Shown in pieces: positions 23,140 to 33,049 of a DNA stretch of 64,000 nt. The translations under genes were made by a program, and so were the position numbers. The notes below the pieces were generated by a model. It made no database searches, was not told the origin of the DNA, and was given only the letters and a program-made list of their open reading frames with translations. The stretch is from DAIDJD01 sp035485275 (GTDB lineage: Bacteria; Oederibacteriota; JAJYGY01; DAIDJD01): contig DATHOE010000014.1 of the NCBI GenBank assembly GCA_035485275.1, positions 1 to 64,000 on the forward strand, read 5' to 3'. Within the stretch, counting starts at the first letter, position 1; every line of letters starts with the position of its first letter.

Positions 23140-26100
23140 ATGAGCGAGACCGGCCGCTGGGACGCCCCCTTTGAGGAGCCCCCCGAGGAGGCGATTCGCG
23201 AGGAGATCTTTTCCGTGGAGCGCCTGGAAAGCCACGCCCAGGCGCTGGCCCTGGAGCACCTCCACGGCGCCTCCATCCGGCGAGGCCGCCTGTTGGCCCC
23301 CCGCGTCCGGGAAAACGTGCGGGAACTGGCGCGTTGCCACCGCAAGCTGGATCTGGCCGTCGCCCTGGGCAGGCCGGTGCCGCCCGCAGCCAAGTGGCTC
23401 CTTGAAAATTTCCATCTGGTCTCCGGGCTGGGCAAGGCGATCGACGAGGAGCTGCCGGCGGGCTACTACCGCGAGCTGCCCAAGCTGGGACGGGACGAAA
23501 TGAAGGGCTACCCCAGGATTTATGGGCTGGCCTGGAGCTGGGTGGCCCATTGCGACAGCCATTTCGATTCCGAAACCCTTTGCCGTTTCGTGGCCGCGTA
23601 TCAGCGCATCCAGCCGCTGACCATCGGCGAGCTCTGGGCTTTGTCCATAACCCTGCGCATCGTGCTGCACGAAAACCTTAAACGCCAGGCCCAGAACGTG
23701 GTGGTGAACCTCAGGGAAACCGGAAGGGCGGACCGCCTCGCGGACCTGCTGCTGGGCCTCGGTTCGGGCCAGACCCTGGATCCGGCCCGAGTGCCGGGGC
23801 GCTTCAGGGGCCGGACCCTGCCGCCGGCTTTCAGCGTCCGGCTTTTTCAGCGCCTGGGTGAACAGGTAGGCAGCGTCGGGACGGTGCTGGCATGGCTTTC
23901 CGAGGCTTTGTCGCTGCAGGGAACGAGCTTCGAGGCCCTGGCGAGGAAGGAACACCAGGAACAGCTGGCGCGGAACGCATCCTGCAGGAACGGCATCACC
24001 AGCCTGCGCGACATCGCCCAGTTCGACTGGCCGACCCTGGTCGAAAGGCTCAGCCTGGTCGACGAGGTCTTCCGCGGGGCTTTCGATTTCCAAGGCCTGA
24101 ATTTCGCGACCCGCGACAGCTATAGGCACGCGGTCGAGAACCTCGCCCGGGGCTGCCGCTACAGCCAGGTCGAGATCGCGCGCTTCGCCTGCCAGGACCT
24201 GAAAGCGGCGGCGTTGTCGGGCCGGCCCGAGGACGGTGTGCGCGCCGACGCCGGCTACTGCCTCATCGGCCCGGGCAGCCGCGCCTTCGAACGCCAGGTC
24301 AAGTATGCGCCGCCCCTGGGCCTGCTGGTGCGCCGCGCGGCCACGGCCCTCGCCAGCCCCCTGTACCTGGGCGCGCTCGCTGTGCTGACCCTGTGGAGCC
24401 TGTCCCTGCCCCTGGGACGCTCCCTGTTCACTGGCTTGCCCGGCCCGATCGCCCTGTGCATGGCCTGCCTGGCCCTGCTCCCGGCCTCGGAAATCGCGGT
24501 CGCCCTGGTAAACCACGCGGTGATGCAGTTATGGCCGCCGCGCAGCCTCCCCGCCCTGGGTCTGAAAGGGGGCGTGCCGGAGTCGCTCCGTACCATGGTG
24601 GTCATGCCCGTGATCCTCCAGGACGAGGGCGGCTTCAGGGACCTTGTGGAGACCTTGGAGGTCCACTATTTGGCGAACCCGGAACGCGAAATTTTCTTCG
24701 GCCTGCTCACCGACTGGCCCGACGCCCCGACGGCCGAGAAGGACGGCGAGGCGCCCCTGCTCCAGGCGGCCCTGGCCGCTGTCCGTGAACTCAACCTGCG
24801 CCACGGGCCCGGCCCTTCCGGCCTGGCGCGTTTCGGCCTTTACCACCGCGCCAGGCGCTACAACGCCTCCGCGGACCTATGGATGGGCTGGGAGCGCAAA
24901 CGCGGCAAGCTCCTGGAATTCAACCAGCTGCTCAGGGGCCGGCCCGGCACAAGCTATATCTGCCAAAGGACGGACGCGGCGGGGCCCCTGCCGCCTCCGG
25001 GCGTCCGCTTCGTCATCACCCTGGACCAGGACACCCGCCTGCCTAGGGGTTCGGCCCTGCGGCTGGTCGGGACCCTCGCCCACCCCCTGAATCTGCCGCG
25101 GCTCAACGCCGCCGGCGACCGCGTGGTGCGGGGCTACGGCATTTTGCAGCCCCGCATCAGCCCAACCCTTCCTTCCAAGGAGGAGGCGACGCTCTTCAAC
25201 CGGCTTTCCTCGGGACGCGCCGGGGCGGATCCCTACGCCTTCGCGGTGTCGGAGGTCTACCAGGACCTCTTCGAGGAGGGAAGCTACACGGGCAAGGGCA
25301 TCTATGACGTCGACGCCTTCGACGCCTGTTTGGCCGGACGGATCCCGGAGAACAGCCTGCTCAGCCACGATCTCCTCGAAGGTAGCCTGGCGCGGGCCGG
25401 TCTGGTCAGCGACATCGAGGTCTACGAGGAGTTTTCGGGCCATTACCAGGCCGCGGCGGGATGCCGCCACCGTTGGGCCCGGGGGGACTGGCAGCTGCTG
25501 CCCTGGATCTTCGGATTCGCCCAGGGCGCCGGCGTCCGGCTCGGCGTCGTGGCGCGCTGGAAGATGTGCGACAACCTCAGGCGCAGCCTGGTCGCGCCGG
25601 CTACCTTCCTGGCCCTGGTCGCCTCCTTGTTCCTGCCCTTGCGCCACGCGCTGGCCTGGTCGTCCTTCGTGCTCGCGTCCATGGCCCTGCCGCCCTTGTT
25701 GAGCGTGTTGGTCACGGAGATGTTCCCGCAGCGCAGGAATTTTTCCGTGCTGCGGCACTGGCGTTTTTTGGCCCAGGAATTGGGCACCGGCCTCCTCAAA
25801 CTGTTTTTTTCGGCGGCGCTGCTGCCGGCCGACGCCTGGCTGATGGTCGACGCGGTCGCCAGGACCCTGTTCCGCCTCTTCATCAGCCGGCGCAGGCTTT
25901 TGGAATGGACCAGTTCCGCGAAGCTGCGCAAAGGCATGGCCGAAACCTGGCCTGAGTTTTTCGCGCTGCTCAGCGCGGGTCCGGCGGCCGGAGCGGCCCT
26001 GCTCATGGCGGCCTGCCTCATCCGGCCGCCGGCTTGGCCCCTGGCCGGAGCCTTTTCCATGCTGTGGCTGGCCTCGCCGGCGCTGGGCCGCTTTTTCAGC

Positions 26101-29100
26101 CTCCGCCGGCCCCCCCGGGACCTGGCCCGCCTGGGCGAGGACGCCTCCGACACCCTCCACCGGGTCGCGCGCCGCACCTGGCATTATTTCGAAACCCTGG
26201 TCGACGCATCGGTGCACCACCTTCCGCCGGACAATTTCCAGGAAAGCCCGAGCCCCGTGCTGGCCGACCGGAGCTCCCCCACCAACCTGGGGCTCTATCT
26301 GCTGTCCTGCGCCGCGGCCAGGGATTTCGGCTGGCTCGGTACCCCCGGGATGCTCGACCGCTTCGAGGCGGCCCTCGACAGCATGGAATCCATGGAGAAG
26401 CACCAGGGCCATTTTTTCAACTGGTACGACCTCAGGACCCTCAAACCCCTCGAACCCCGATTCGTGTCCACGGTCGACAGCGGCAACTTGGCGGGACATC
26501 TGCTGGTGGCCCGCCAGGCCCTCCTTGAGACGCTTGGCCTGCCCCTGCTGGCCCCCAGCCCCTTCGAAGGCATGAGGGAAAGTCTGGCCCTGGCCACCGC
26601 CGCGGCCGATTCCGCGGAATTCATCCGCCTGAACACCCTGCATGACCATGACCTGCGGTCGGCGCTGGCCGCGCTTTGCGAGGGAATTTCCGGGAGCTTT
26701 GAGGACGCCCCCGCCTTCAGGGACGGGTTGGCGCGCCTGGCGGGCCCGGTCGAGACCCTGGCGGACATCGCCAAGAGCCTCAGCCAGGAGCATAGCCACG
26801 CGGACGTGGCCGAGTTCCAGCGCTGGACCGGGGCCCTGCGCGCTGAACTGGAGGGCCGCGCGGACTACGCGCGGAAGCTCCTCGTCGCAGCCCCGGGAGG
26901 CTTCAATCCGGGGCTGGCGGACGCCGCCGCCGCGTACCGCGGCCTGGGTCTGGAGGGGCCGGCCCGCGCCTGCGACGCGCTGGTGGGAAGGCTGAAGCGC
27001 GCCGCGGAACGCCTGCAGGGCCTCTTCGACGGCATGCGTTTTGGCTTTCTCTATGACCCATCCAAAAAACTCTTTTCCATAGGGTTCCGGCCCTCGGACG
27101 GGATGCTGGACAGCGGCTACTACGACCTGCTCGCCTCCGAGGCCAGGCTGGCCAGTTATGTGGCCGTGGCGCGGGGCGAGGTGGACACCGAGCATTGGTT
27201 CAAGCTGGGGCGGCCCCTCACGCCCGTCAGCGGGGACCTGGCGCTGCTGTCCTGGTCGGGTTCGATGTTCGAATACCTGATGCCCCTGCTGGTGATGCAG
27301 TCCCCTCCGGAAAGCCTTTTGTTCGAGACCTACCGGGCCGTGGTGAAGCGTCAGATCCGTTTCGGCCTCCGTCGGGGCCTGCCCTGGGGGGTCTCGGAAT
27401 CGGCCTGCAACATCCGCGACAAGGACATGACCTACCAATACTCGGATTTCGGGGTGGAGGGCCTGGGCCTGAAGGGCGGGCTGGCCCGCCACAAAGTGGT
27501 GGCACCCTACGCCACGGCCTTGGCGCTGATGGTGGATCCCCTCCCCGCGGCGGCGAACCTGGAACGCCTGGCCGCCCTGGGAGCCATGGGGGTCTTCGGC
27601 TATTACGACGCCGTGGATTTCGGGGATGAGCGCCTGCCCGAAGGCGAGGACTGGGCCGTGGTCAAGACCTACATGGCCCACCACCAGGGCATGACCCTGG
27701 TTTCCCTGGTCAACGCGCTCAAGGGCGGCTTGATGCAGTCCCGTTTCCAGGCGGTGCCCATGCTCAAGTCGGCCGCGCTCCTTTTGCAGGAGCGCACGCC
27801 CAGGGACGTGGCATTGATCGTCCCGGGCCTGGGGGCGGAGCGCCTGGGGCCCGCGCCGGAGACGGAGGCCCCCGCCCTTCAGCGGGTTTTTGACAGCCCC
27901 CACATGAACCTGCCGCGCGCCCATCTGCTCGGGAACGGGTCCTATTCGGTCCTGCTGACGGCCTCGGGCGGGGGCTACAGCCGCTGGAACAAGGCTTGTG
28001 TCACCCGCTTCAGGGACGACGCCTCCCGCGACAGCTGGGGCGGATTCATCTTCATCCGCGACATGAAGCACGAGGAGACCTGGAGCGCGGCCTATCTCCC
28101 CAGCCGCAAGGAGCCCGACAGCTACCGGGTCCTGTTCAAGGAGGACAAGGCGGAATTCATCCGCAGGGACGGCGCCCTGGAAAGCCGCCTTGAAGTCGCG
28201 GTGAGCCCCGAGGACGACGTGGAGGTGCGCAGGCTCACCCTCAAGAACTTCGGGTTCAGGAGTCTGGACCTGGAGCTGACCTCCTACGCTGAACTCTCCT
28301 TGTCCGACGATGGCTCGGACCTGGCGCATCCGGCCTTCGCCAAGCTTTTCGTGCAGACCGAGTACGTGGCCGGCTTGGGGGCTTTGCTGGCGCACCGTCG
28401 GCCGAGGGGCTCCAAGGCCGAGGAGGTCTGGGCGGCGCACCTGAGTTTTTCGGAGGAGGGCGACCAGGGCGGCGTGCATTTCGAGACCGATAGGGCGCGC
28501 TTCCTGGGTCGGGGCCGGGACATCTTCAACCCGGCCATGGGTCTGCCGGGCAGGCTCTTCTCCAACAGCGCGGGCGCGGTGCTGGATCCGGTTTTCAGCC
28601 TGCGCAGGCGCGTGCTGATCGAACCCGGAGGCGTGGCCCACCTCAGCTTCGCCACCATGGCGGCCCCCAGCCGGGAAAAGGTGTTGGAGCTGGCGACGAA
28701 AATAAAGGACGGGGCCAACGTGGAGCGCCTTTTCGGGCAGGCCTGGATCCACGCCCAGGTGCAGTTGCGCCATCGCGGCATACAGCCCGAGGAGGCGCGG
28801 CTCTTCCAGATTTTGGCGGGCCACCTGCGTTACCCGGATCCCCGCCTGCGCTCCGCCCCTGATCTGCCGGTCAAAAACCGTCTGGGTAGCGCCGTGCTGT
28901 GGAGCCACGGGATCTCAGGGGATCTCCCTCTGCTCCTTCTGCGCATGGACGGCTCCTCGGACCGCGAAATCCTAAGGCAGCTCGTCCTGGCCTGGGAGTA
29001 TTGGCGCCTGAAGAACCTGGCCGTGGACCTGGTGGTCCTGAACGAGGAGCCCGCCTCCTACGCCGCGGACCTGCAGCGCTCCCTGGAGGAGACGGCCCGC

Positions 29101-31749
29101 GGGGTGCAGGATCCGGCGGAGGGCGGCAGGGGAGGCGGCATTTACGTGGTGAAAGCCTGCCTCCTGCCCGAGGCCGAGCGGGACCTGTTCTTGTGCGCGG
29201 CCCGCGTGGTGCTGAGGGCCGGGCACGGCAGCCTCTCCGAGCAGCTGGCCCGTGTGCCGCCCCAGCGCAGCCGGCCTCCGGAACTGGGGCCGGCGGAGGA
29301 CGCCGATGGTGGGCCGCCGGAGGCGGAGGGCGCCCTGGAGTTCATGAACGGGCTGGGAGGCTTCGCGGACGGGGGGCGCGAATACCGCGTGGTCCTTGAG
29401 GAGGGGCAGGACAGCCCAGCCCCCTGGATCAACGTGATCGCCAACGCCGGCTTCGGGTTCCAGGTCTCCGAGTCCGGTTCGGGCTACACCTGGGCCGGCA
29501 ATTCCCGCGAGAACAAGCTCAGCCCCTGGAGCAACGATCCGGTCAGCGACCGGCCGGGGGAGGCCATCTACGTGCGCGACATGGACAACGGGGCGCTCTT
29601 CACCCCCTCTGCGTTGCCCGTGCGCCTCAAGGGAGGCCGCTACTCCGTCAGCCACGGCCAGGGCTACAGCCGCTTCGAATCCGCGGCCCAGGGCATCCAG
29701 ATGTGCCTGACCCAGTTCGTGCCCTTGGGCGATCCCATCAAGCTTTCCCGCTTGGTCCTGAAAAACGTCTCGGGCCGGACGCGGCGCCTCAGCCTGACGG
29801 CCTACGTCGAATGGGTGCTGGGCGTCACGCCCCAGTCCACGGGACATTCGGTCGTCACCGAGGCGCCGCCGGACCTGGCCCTGCTCACGGCCCGGAACCC
29901 CTTCAACGCCGCCTTCCCCGGTGCCATCGCATTCCTGGACGTCGGCGGCAAGCACAGCTCCTTCACCTGCGAGCGGGGGGAATTCATCGGCAGGCACGGG
30001 AGCCTGCGCAGGCCCCAGGCCCTGGGCCGCGACCGGGAGCTGTCCGGGAAGACCGGCGCCGGGTCGGATCCCTGCGGCGCCCTGCAAAGCCAGGTCACCC
30101 TGAGGCCCGGGGAGAGCGCCGAATTCCGGGTCCTGCTGGGCCAGGGCCGGGACAGGGAAGAGGTCGCCGCGCTGTCCGCGGCCTACCGCAACGCCGACCT
30201 CGACGCGCTGCTGGAAGGCGTCAAGGCCTTTTGGGGAAGAAGCGCGGGAGCGCTGCAGGTGAGGACCCCGGATCGGGCCATGGACCTGATGCTGAACCGC
30301 TGGCTGCCCTACCAGACCCTCAGCTGCAGGATCTGGGCCCGCAGCGCCCTCTACCAGTGCGGCGGCGCTTACGGGTTCCGGGACCAGCTGCAGGACGTCC
30401 TGGCCGTGGTCCGCTCCAATCCCGACATAGCCAGGGCCCATATCCTGCTGGCCGCGGGCAAGCAGTTCGCGGAAGGGGACGTCCTGCATTGGTGGCATCC
30501 GCCCCTGGGCGCGGGCGTGCGTACGCGCATCAGCGACGACCGCCTGTGGCTGCCCTACGCTGTGGCGCGCTACGCCGAGGAGAGCGGAGACGCCGCGGTG
30601 CTGGACGAACGCGTGCCCTTCCTCGAGGGCCCGGCCCTCGAGCCGGGCAAGGCGGACCTCTATTTCCAGCCCGCGGTCTCGGGGACTGACGGCAGCCTCT
30701 ACGAGCACTGCGCGCGCGCGCTGGACTGCAGCCTCAAGACCGGGAGCCACGGCCTGCCCTTGATGGGCAGCGGCGACTGGAACGACGGCATGAACAAGGT
30801 GGGCGAGGGTGGGAAAGGTGAAAGCGTGTGGCTGGCCTGGTTCCTGGTGGAGAATCTCAGGCGCTTCGCCGGGGTCGCGGAAGGGCGCGGGGACGGCGCG
30901 CGGGCGGCCCTATGGCGCGCCAAGGCGCTGGAGATCGCGGCCGCGGCCGAGGCCCAGGGCTGGGACGGTGACTGGTACCGCCGGGCCTTTTTCGACGACG
31001 GGAGCCCCCTGGGCTCCGCCGGTCTGGCGGAATGCCGCATCGACTCCATCGCCCAGTCTTGGGCGGTCCTGTCCAGGGCCGCCGACCCGGCGCGGGCCGC
31101 GCGCGCCATGGCCGCCCTGGAAGAATACCTGTGGAAGAAAAGCGACGGCCTGCAGCTCCTGCTCTCCCCGCCCTTTGCCAAGGCCGATCCCGACCCCGGC
31201 TATATCATGGGCTATCTCCCGGGAATCCGTGAAAACGGCGGACAGTACAACCACGCGGCGGCCTGGAGCGTGGCAGCCTTCGCCGGGCTCGGGGATGGGG
31301 CCAAGGCCCACGAACTGTTCACCATGCTGAATCCTGTTCGGGCGGCCGGCACGCGGGCGGGCATGCAGCGCTACAAGGTGGAACCCTATGTCATGGCCGG
31401 CGACGTCTATTCGCAGGCGCCGCATGTGGGACGGGGGGGCTGGAGCTGGTACACTGGCTCCGCCGCCTGGATGCTGCGCGTGGGCGTGGAATCCATCCTC
31501 GGCCTCAGCCTGCACGGCGACGCCATCGGCATCGATCCGTGCATCCCGCCCCAGTGGCCGGGATTCGAGCTGTTTTTGGACTGGAAAGGCACTCCTTGGC
31601 AGATACAGGTGAGCAACCCGGATTCCGTGTCCAGGGGCGTCAAAAGCCTGGAACTTGACGGAATACCTATTCCCGCTGGCTCAGCAGGGCGGATCAGGCT
31701 GAGGGTGGACGGTAAAGCCCATTTATTAAGGGTAATTCTCGGTGTTTGA
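23140..31749 (+). CDS. ndvB: Cyclic beta-glucan synthase (NdvB/ChvB-like, GT84-GH94)
   Basis: From ATG 23140 the protein is 2869 residues, close to the roughly 2800-2870 of rhizobial NdvB/ChvB; earlier in-frame starts exist but lack ribosome sites. Layout: soluble N-terminal region (1-390), first membrane cluster (about 395-465), glycosyltransferase 84 domain with TLDQDTRLPRG near 625, second membrane cluster (about 815-980), a glycoamylase-like domain (about 1025-1560), beta-sandwich repeats, and a C-terminal GH94 phosphorylase with catalytic Asp in GSGDWNDGMNK near 2545. It would build cyclic beta-1,2-type glucans from UDP-glucose at the inner membrane for osmotic adaptation. It lies in the stress island directly before the sigma gene. 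Confidence 0.93.
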   Translation: MSETGRWDAPFEEPPEEAIREEIFSVERLESHAQALALEHLHGASIRRGRLLAPRVRENVRELARCHRKLDLAVALGRPVPPAAKWLLENFHLVSGLGKAIDEELPAGYYRELPKLGRDEMKGYPRIYGLAWSWVAHCDSHFDSETLCRFVAAYQRIQPLTIGELWALSITLRIVLHENLKRQAQNVVVNLRETGRADRLADLLLGLGSGQTLDPARVPGRFRGRTLPPAFSVRLFQRLGEQVGSVGTVLAWLSEALSLQGTSFEALARKEHQEQLARNASCRNGITSLRDIAQFDWPTLVERLSLVDEVFRGAFDFQGLNFATRDSYRHAVENLARGCRYSQVEIARFACQDLKAAALSGRPEDGVRADAGYCLIGPGSRAFERQVKYAPPLGLLVRRAATALASPLYLGALAVLTLWSLSLPLGRSLFTGLPGPIALCMACLALLPASEIAVALVNHAVMQLWPPRSLPALGLKGGVPESLRTMVVMPVILQDEGGFRDLVETLEVHYLANPEREIFFGLLTDWPDAPTAEKDGEAPLLQAALAAVRELNLRHGPGPSGLARFGLYHRARRYNASADLWMGWERKRGKLLEFNQLLRGRPGTSYICQRTDAAGPLPPPGVRFVITLDQDTRLPRGSALRLVGTLAHPLNLPRLNAAGDRVVRGYGILQPRISPTLPSKEEATLFNRLSSGRAGADPYAFAVSEVYQDLFEEGSYTGKGIYDVDAFDACLAGRIPENSLLSHDLLEGSLARAGLVSDIEVYEEFSGHYQAAAGCRHRWARGDWQLLPWIFGFAQGAGVRLGVVARWKMCDNLRRSLVAPATFLALVASLFLPLRHALAWSSFVLASMALPPLLSVLVTEMFPQRRNFSVLRHWRFLAQELGTGLLKLFFSAALLPADAWLMVDAVARTLFRLFISRRRLLEWTSSAKLRKGMAETWPEFFALLSAGPAAGAALLMAACLIRPPAWPLAGAFSMLWLASPALGRFFSLRRPPRDLARLGEDASDTLHRVARRTWHYFETLVDASVHHLPPDNFQESPSPVLADRSSPTNLGLYLLSCAAARDFGWLGTPGMLDRFEAALDSMESMEKHQGHFFNWYDLRTLKPLEPRFVSTVDSGNLAGHLLVARQALLETLGLPLLAPSPFEGMRESLALATAAADSAEFIRLNTLHDHDLRSALAALCEGISGSFEDAPAFRDGLARLAGPVETLADIAKSLSQEHSHADVAEFQRWTGALRAELEGRADYARKLLVAAPGGFNPGLADAAAAYRGLGLEGPARACDALVGRLKRAAERLQGLFDGMRFGFLYDPSKKLFSIGFRPSDGMLDSGYYDLLASEARLASYVAVARGEVDTEHWFKLGRPLTPVSGDLALLSWSGSMFEYLMPLLVMQSPPESLLFETYRAVVKRQIRFGLRRGLPWGVSESACNIRDKDMTYQYSDFGVEGLGLKGGLARHKVVAPYATALALMVDPLPAAANLERLAALGAMGVFGYYDAVDFGDERLPEGEDWAVVKTYMAHHQGMTLVSLVNALKGGLMQSRFQAVPMLKSAALLLQERTPRDVALIVPGLGAERLGPAPETEAPALQRVFDSPHMNLPRAHLLGNGSYSVLLTASGGGYSRWNKACVTRFRDDASRDSWGGFIFIRDMKHEETWSAAYLPSRKEPDSYRVLFKEDKAEFIRRDGALESRLEVAVSPEDDVEVRRLTLKNFGFRSLDLELTSYAELSLSDDGSDLAHPAFAKLFVQTEYVAGLGALLAHRRPRGSKAEEVWAAHLSFSEEGDQGGVHFETDRARFLGRGRDIFNPAMGLPGRLFSNSAGAVLDPVFSLRRRVLIEPGGVAHLSFATMAAPSREKVLELATKIKDGANVERLFGQAWIHAQVQLRHRGIQPEEARLFQILAGHLRYPDPRLRSAPDLPVKNRLGSAVLWSHGISGDLPLLLLRMDGSSDREILRQLVLAWEYWRLKNLAVDLVVLNEEPASYAADLQRSLEETARGVQDPAEGGRGGGIYVVKACLLPEAERDLFLCAARVVLRAGHGSLSEQLARVPPQRSRPPELGPAEDADGGPPEAEGALEFMNGLGGFADGGREYRVVLEEGQDSPAPWINVIANAGFGFQVSESGSGYTWAGNSRENKLSPWSNDPVSDRPGEAIYVRDMDNGALFTPSALPVRLKGGRYSVSHGQGYSRFESAAQGIQMCLTQFVPLGDPIKLSRLVLKNVSGRTRRLSLTAYVEWVLGVTPQSTGHSVVTEAPPDLALLTARNPFNAAFPGAIAFLDVGGKHSSFTCERGEFIGRHGSLRRPQALGRDRELSGKTGAGSDPCGALQSQVTLRPGESAEFRVLLGQGRDREEVAALSAAYRNADLDALLEGVKAFWGRSAGALQVRTPDRAMDLMLNRWLPYQTLSCRIWARSALYQCGGAYGFRDQLQDVLAVVRSNPDIARAHILLAAGKQFAEGDVLHWWHPPLGAGVRTRISDDRLWLPYAVARYAEESGDAAVLDERVPFLEGPALEPGKADLYFQPAVSGTDGSLYEHCARALDCSLKTGSHGLPLMGSGDWNDGMNKVGEGGKGESVWLAWFLVENLRRFAGVAEGRGDGARAALWRAKALEIAAAAEAQGWDGDWYRRAFFDDGSPLGSAGLAECRIDSIAQSWAVLSRAADPARAARAMAALEEYLWKKSDGLQLLLSPPFAKADPDPGYIMGYLPGIRENGGQYNHAAAWSVAAFAGLGDGAKAHELFTMLNPVRAAGTRAGMQRYKVEPYVMAGDVYSQAPHVGRGGWSWYTGSAAWMLRVGVESILGLSLHGDAIGIDPCIPPQWPGFELFLDWKGTPWQIQVSNPDSVSRGVKSLELDGIPIPAGSAGRIRLRVDGKAHLLRVILGV

Positions 31750-31771
31750 GGCGTATTTCCCCTTTGCCTAG

Positions 31772-31800
31772 GGAATAAAGGGGAGAATAACGGCATTCAT
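31772..31800 (+). promoter_or_regulatory. GGAATAAA-N13 promoter, site 6 (sigma factor gene)
   Basis: GGAATAAA at 31772-31779, 13 bases, GCATTCAT at 31793-31800. It lies 36 bases before the sigma factor gene, the position expected if that sigma factor activates itself. Confidence 0.78.
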
Positions 31801-31835
31801 CAGTAGGGAAAATAGTTCCAAATCTGGCAATCCTA

Positions 31836-32438
31836 GTGCCCTGTCCGAGTGTGGTCGTGGTTGGAGAACAAGAGTTGGTGGAAAAGGTCATCGCCGGTGA
31901 CCCCGAAGCGGAAGGAACGTTTTTCAGGATGTACCAGCCCAGGCTTCTGCGGACGAGCATGTACTTCCTGGGCGGCCATGATTCCGAGGCCGAAGATATC
32001 GTCCAGGATACCTTCTTGATCGCCATGCCCAAGCTCAAAGACTACGTTTTCAGGGCGCCCATCTACGCCTGGCTTAGGCAAATCTGCCTGCGCCTGTGCT
32101 ACGCCCGCCTGCGCACCCGCAACCGGGTGCTGGTGAGCCTTGAGGAGGACCTCGAGGTGTACATGGGGCGCATGGCCGTGGATCGCGTGCAGAACGAAGA
32201 CTTGGAGACCCAGAAGCAGCAGAAACTGGCGCTCCTGAGGGACCTGAAGCAGCGTCTCAGCCCGGACAGCCTCAGGATCCTTGAGCTGCGGGACGTCCAG
32301 GGCATGTGTTACATCCTCATCAGCAAGACCTTGGGCATCCCCATGGGTACGGTCATGTCGCGCCTGGCCAGGGCCCGGGACCAGCTGCGCAAGCTGGCCA
32401 TGGCGGCCCCGGAGCCGAGGCTCTTCCAGCCCCTCTGA
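31836..32438 (+). CDS. ECF-type RNA polymerase sigma factor
   Basis: About 200 residues with region 2 (about 25-95, including YQPRLLRTSMYFLGGHD and WLRQICLRLCY) and region 4 (about 135-190, with LSPDSLRILELRDVQG and IPMGTVMSRLARARDQL), joined by a short acidic linker, so it is ECF-like. No anti-sigma gene is adjacent. The start is uncertain: GTG 31836, 31851 and 31857 are all in frame and none has a clear ribosome site. I propose it reads the GGAATAAA promoters in this window, including its own. Its nearest relative here is the region-2-only protein at 18809. Confidence 0.88.
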   Translation: MPCPSVVVVGEQELVEKVIAGDPEAEGTFFRMYQPRLLRTSMYFLGGHDSEAEDIVQDTFLIAMPKLKDYVFRAPIYAWLRQICLRLCYARLRTRNRVLVSLEEDLEVYMGRMAVDRVQNEDLETQKQQKLALLRDLKQRLSPDSLRILELRDVQGMCYILISKTLGIPMGTVMSRLARARDQLRKLAMAAPEPRLFQPL

Positions 32439-32480
32439 CCCCGGGCAAGCGGGTTTCTGTCGCGGATCCTTGCGTCGTAA

Positions 32481-32509
32481 GGAATAAATCCGGTCTTCTC
32501 CGCATCTAG
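32481..32509 (+). promoter_or_regulatory. GGAATAAA-N13 promoter, site 7
   Basis: GGAATAAA at 32481-32488, 13 bases, GCATCTAG at 32502-32509, about 60 bases before the LysM lipoprotein gene. Confidence 0.72.
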
Positions 32510-32568
32510 ATGTAGTTTCCGCGCACCCGCAATTCCGCCGCGCCGGAAAAACATCCGCAGGAGAAAGA

Positions 32569-33006
32569 GTGAAAATCGCCCCCATGATTTACGGAAGCCT
32601 GGCTGTGGCGCTCGCCGTGGCCGGCTGCGCGAACAAGGAAGAGATCAAGCCGGACGCCACCCCCTCCCCGGCAGCGACGCCCCAGGCGGCCACCCCGGAG
32701 CCGACGGAGCAGCCCACCGCCGCGGCCCCCACGGCCATGTTGCATTATGTCGTGCGCAAAGGGGACAGCCTTTGGCTGATCGCCTCCAGGCAGGGCATGC
32801 TGGGGGATCCGATGCAATGGCCGCTCCTGTACCGGACGAACCGGGACCAGATCGCGGATCCGGACCTGATCGACGCCGGCGAGGAGCTGAACTACTCCGT
32901 CGGAGCCGATACGCAGGATGTCGCCACCGCGGAGCAGGAAGCCAAGGACACGCCCCCTTACGTCCAGCACACGGACGTGCGCAAGACTTTACCCGTCAAT
33001 TACTGA
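32569..33006 (+). CDS. LysM-domain lipoprotein
   Basis: 145 residues: lipobox VAGC at about 20, a Pro/Thr/Ala-rich spacer (about 25-58), then one LysM peptidoglycan-binding domain (LHYVVRKGDSLWLIASRQGM to AGEELNY) and a short tail. It would anchor to the outer membrane and touch the cell wall. GTG 32569 follows AGGAG. It is transcribed from promoter site 7 and leads into receiver-like protein C. Confidence 0.85.
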   Translation: MKIAPMIYGSLAVALAVAGCANKEEIKPDATPSPAATPQAATPEPTEQPTAAAPTAMLHYVVRKGDSLWLIASRQGMLGDPMQWPLLYRTNRDQIADPDLIDAGEELNYSVGADTQDVATAEQEAKDTPPYVQHTDVRKTLPVNY

Positions 33007-33049
33007 GGACCGAAAGCGAGGCCCCCTTCTTTGAAGGGGTGGAAGCCGG

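Noticed and set aside
24877..28908. 1343-residue open frame on the minus strand
   Set aside because: It is antisense to ndvB, whose domains are certain; no recognisable motif and a composition typical of complementary frames.
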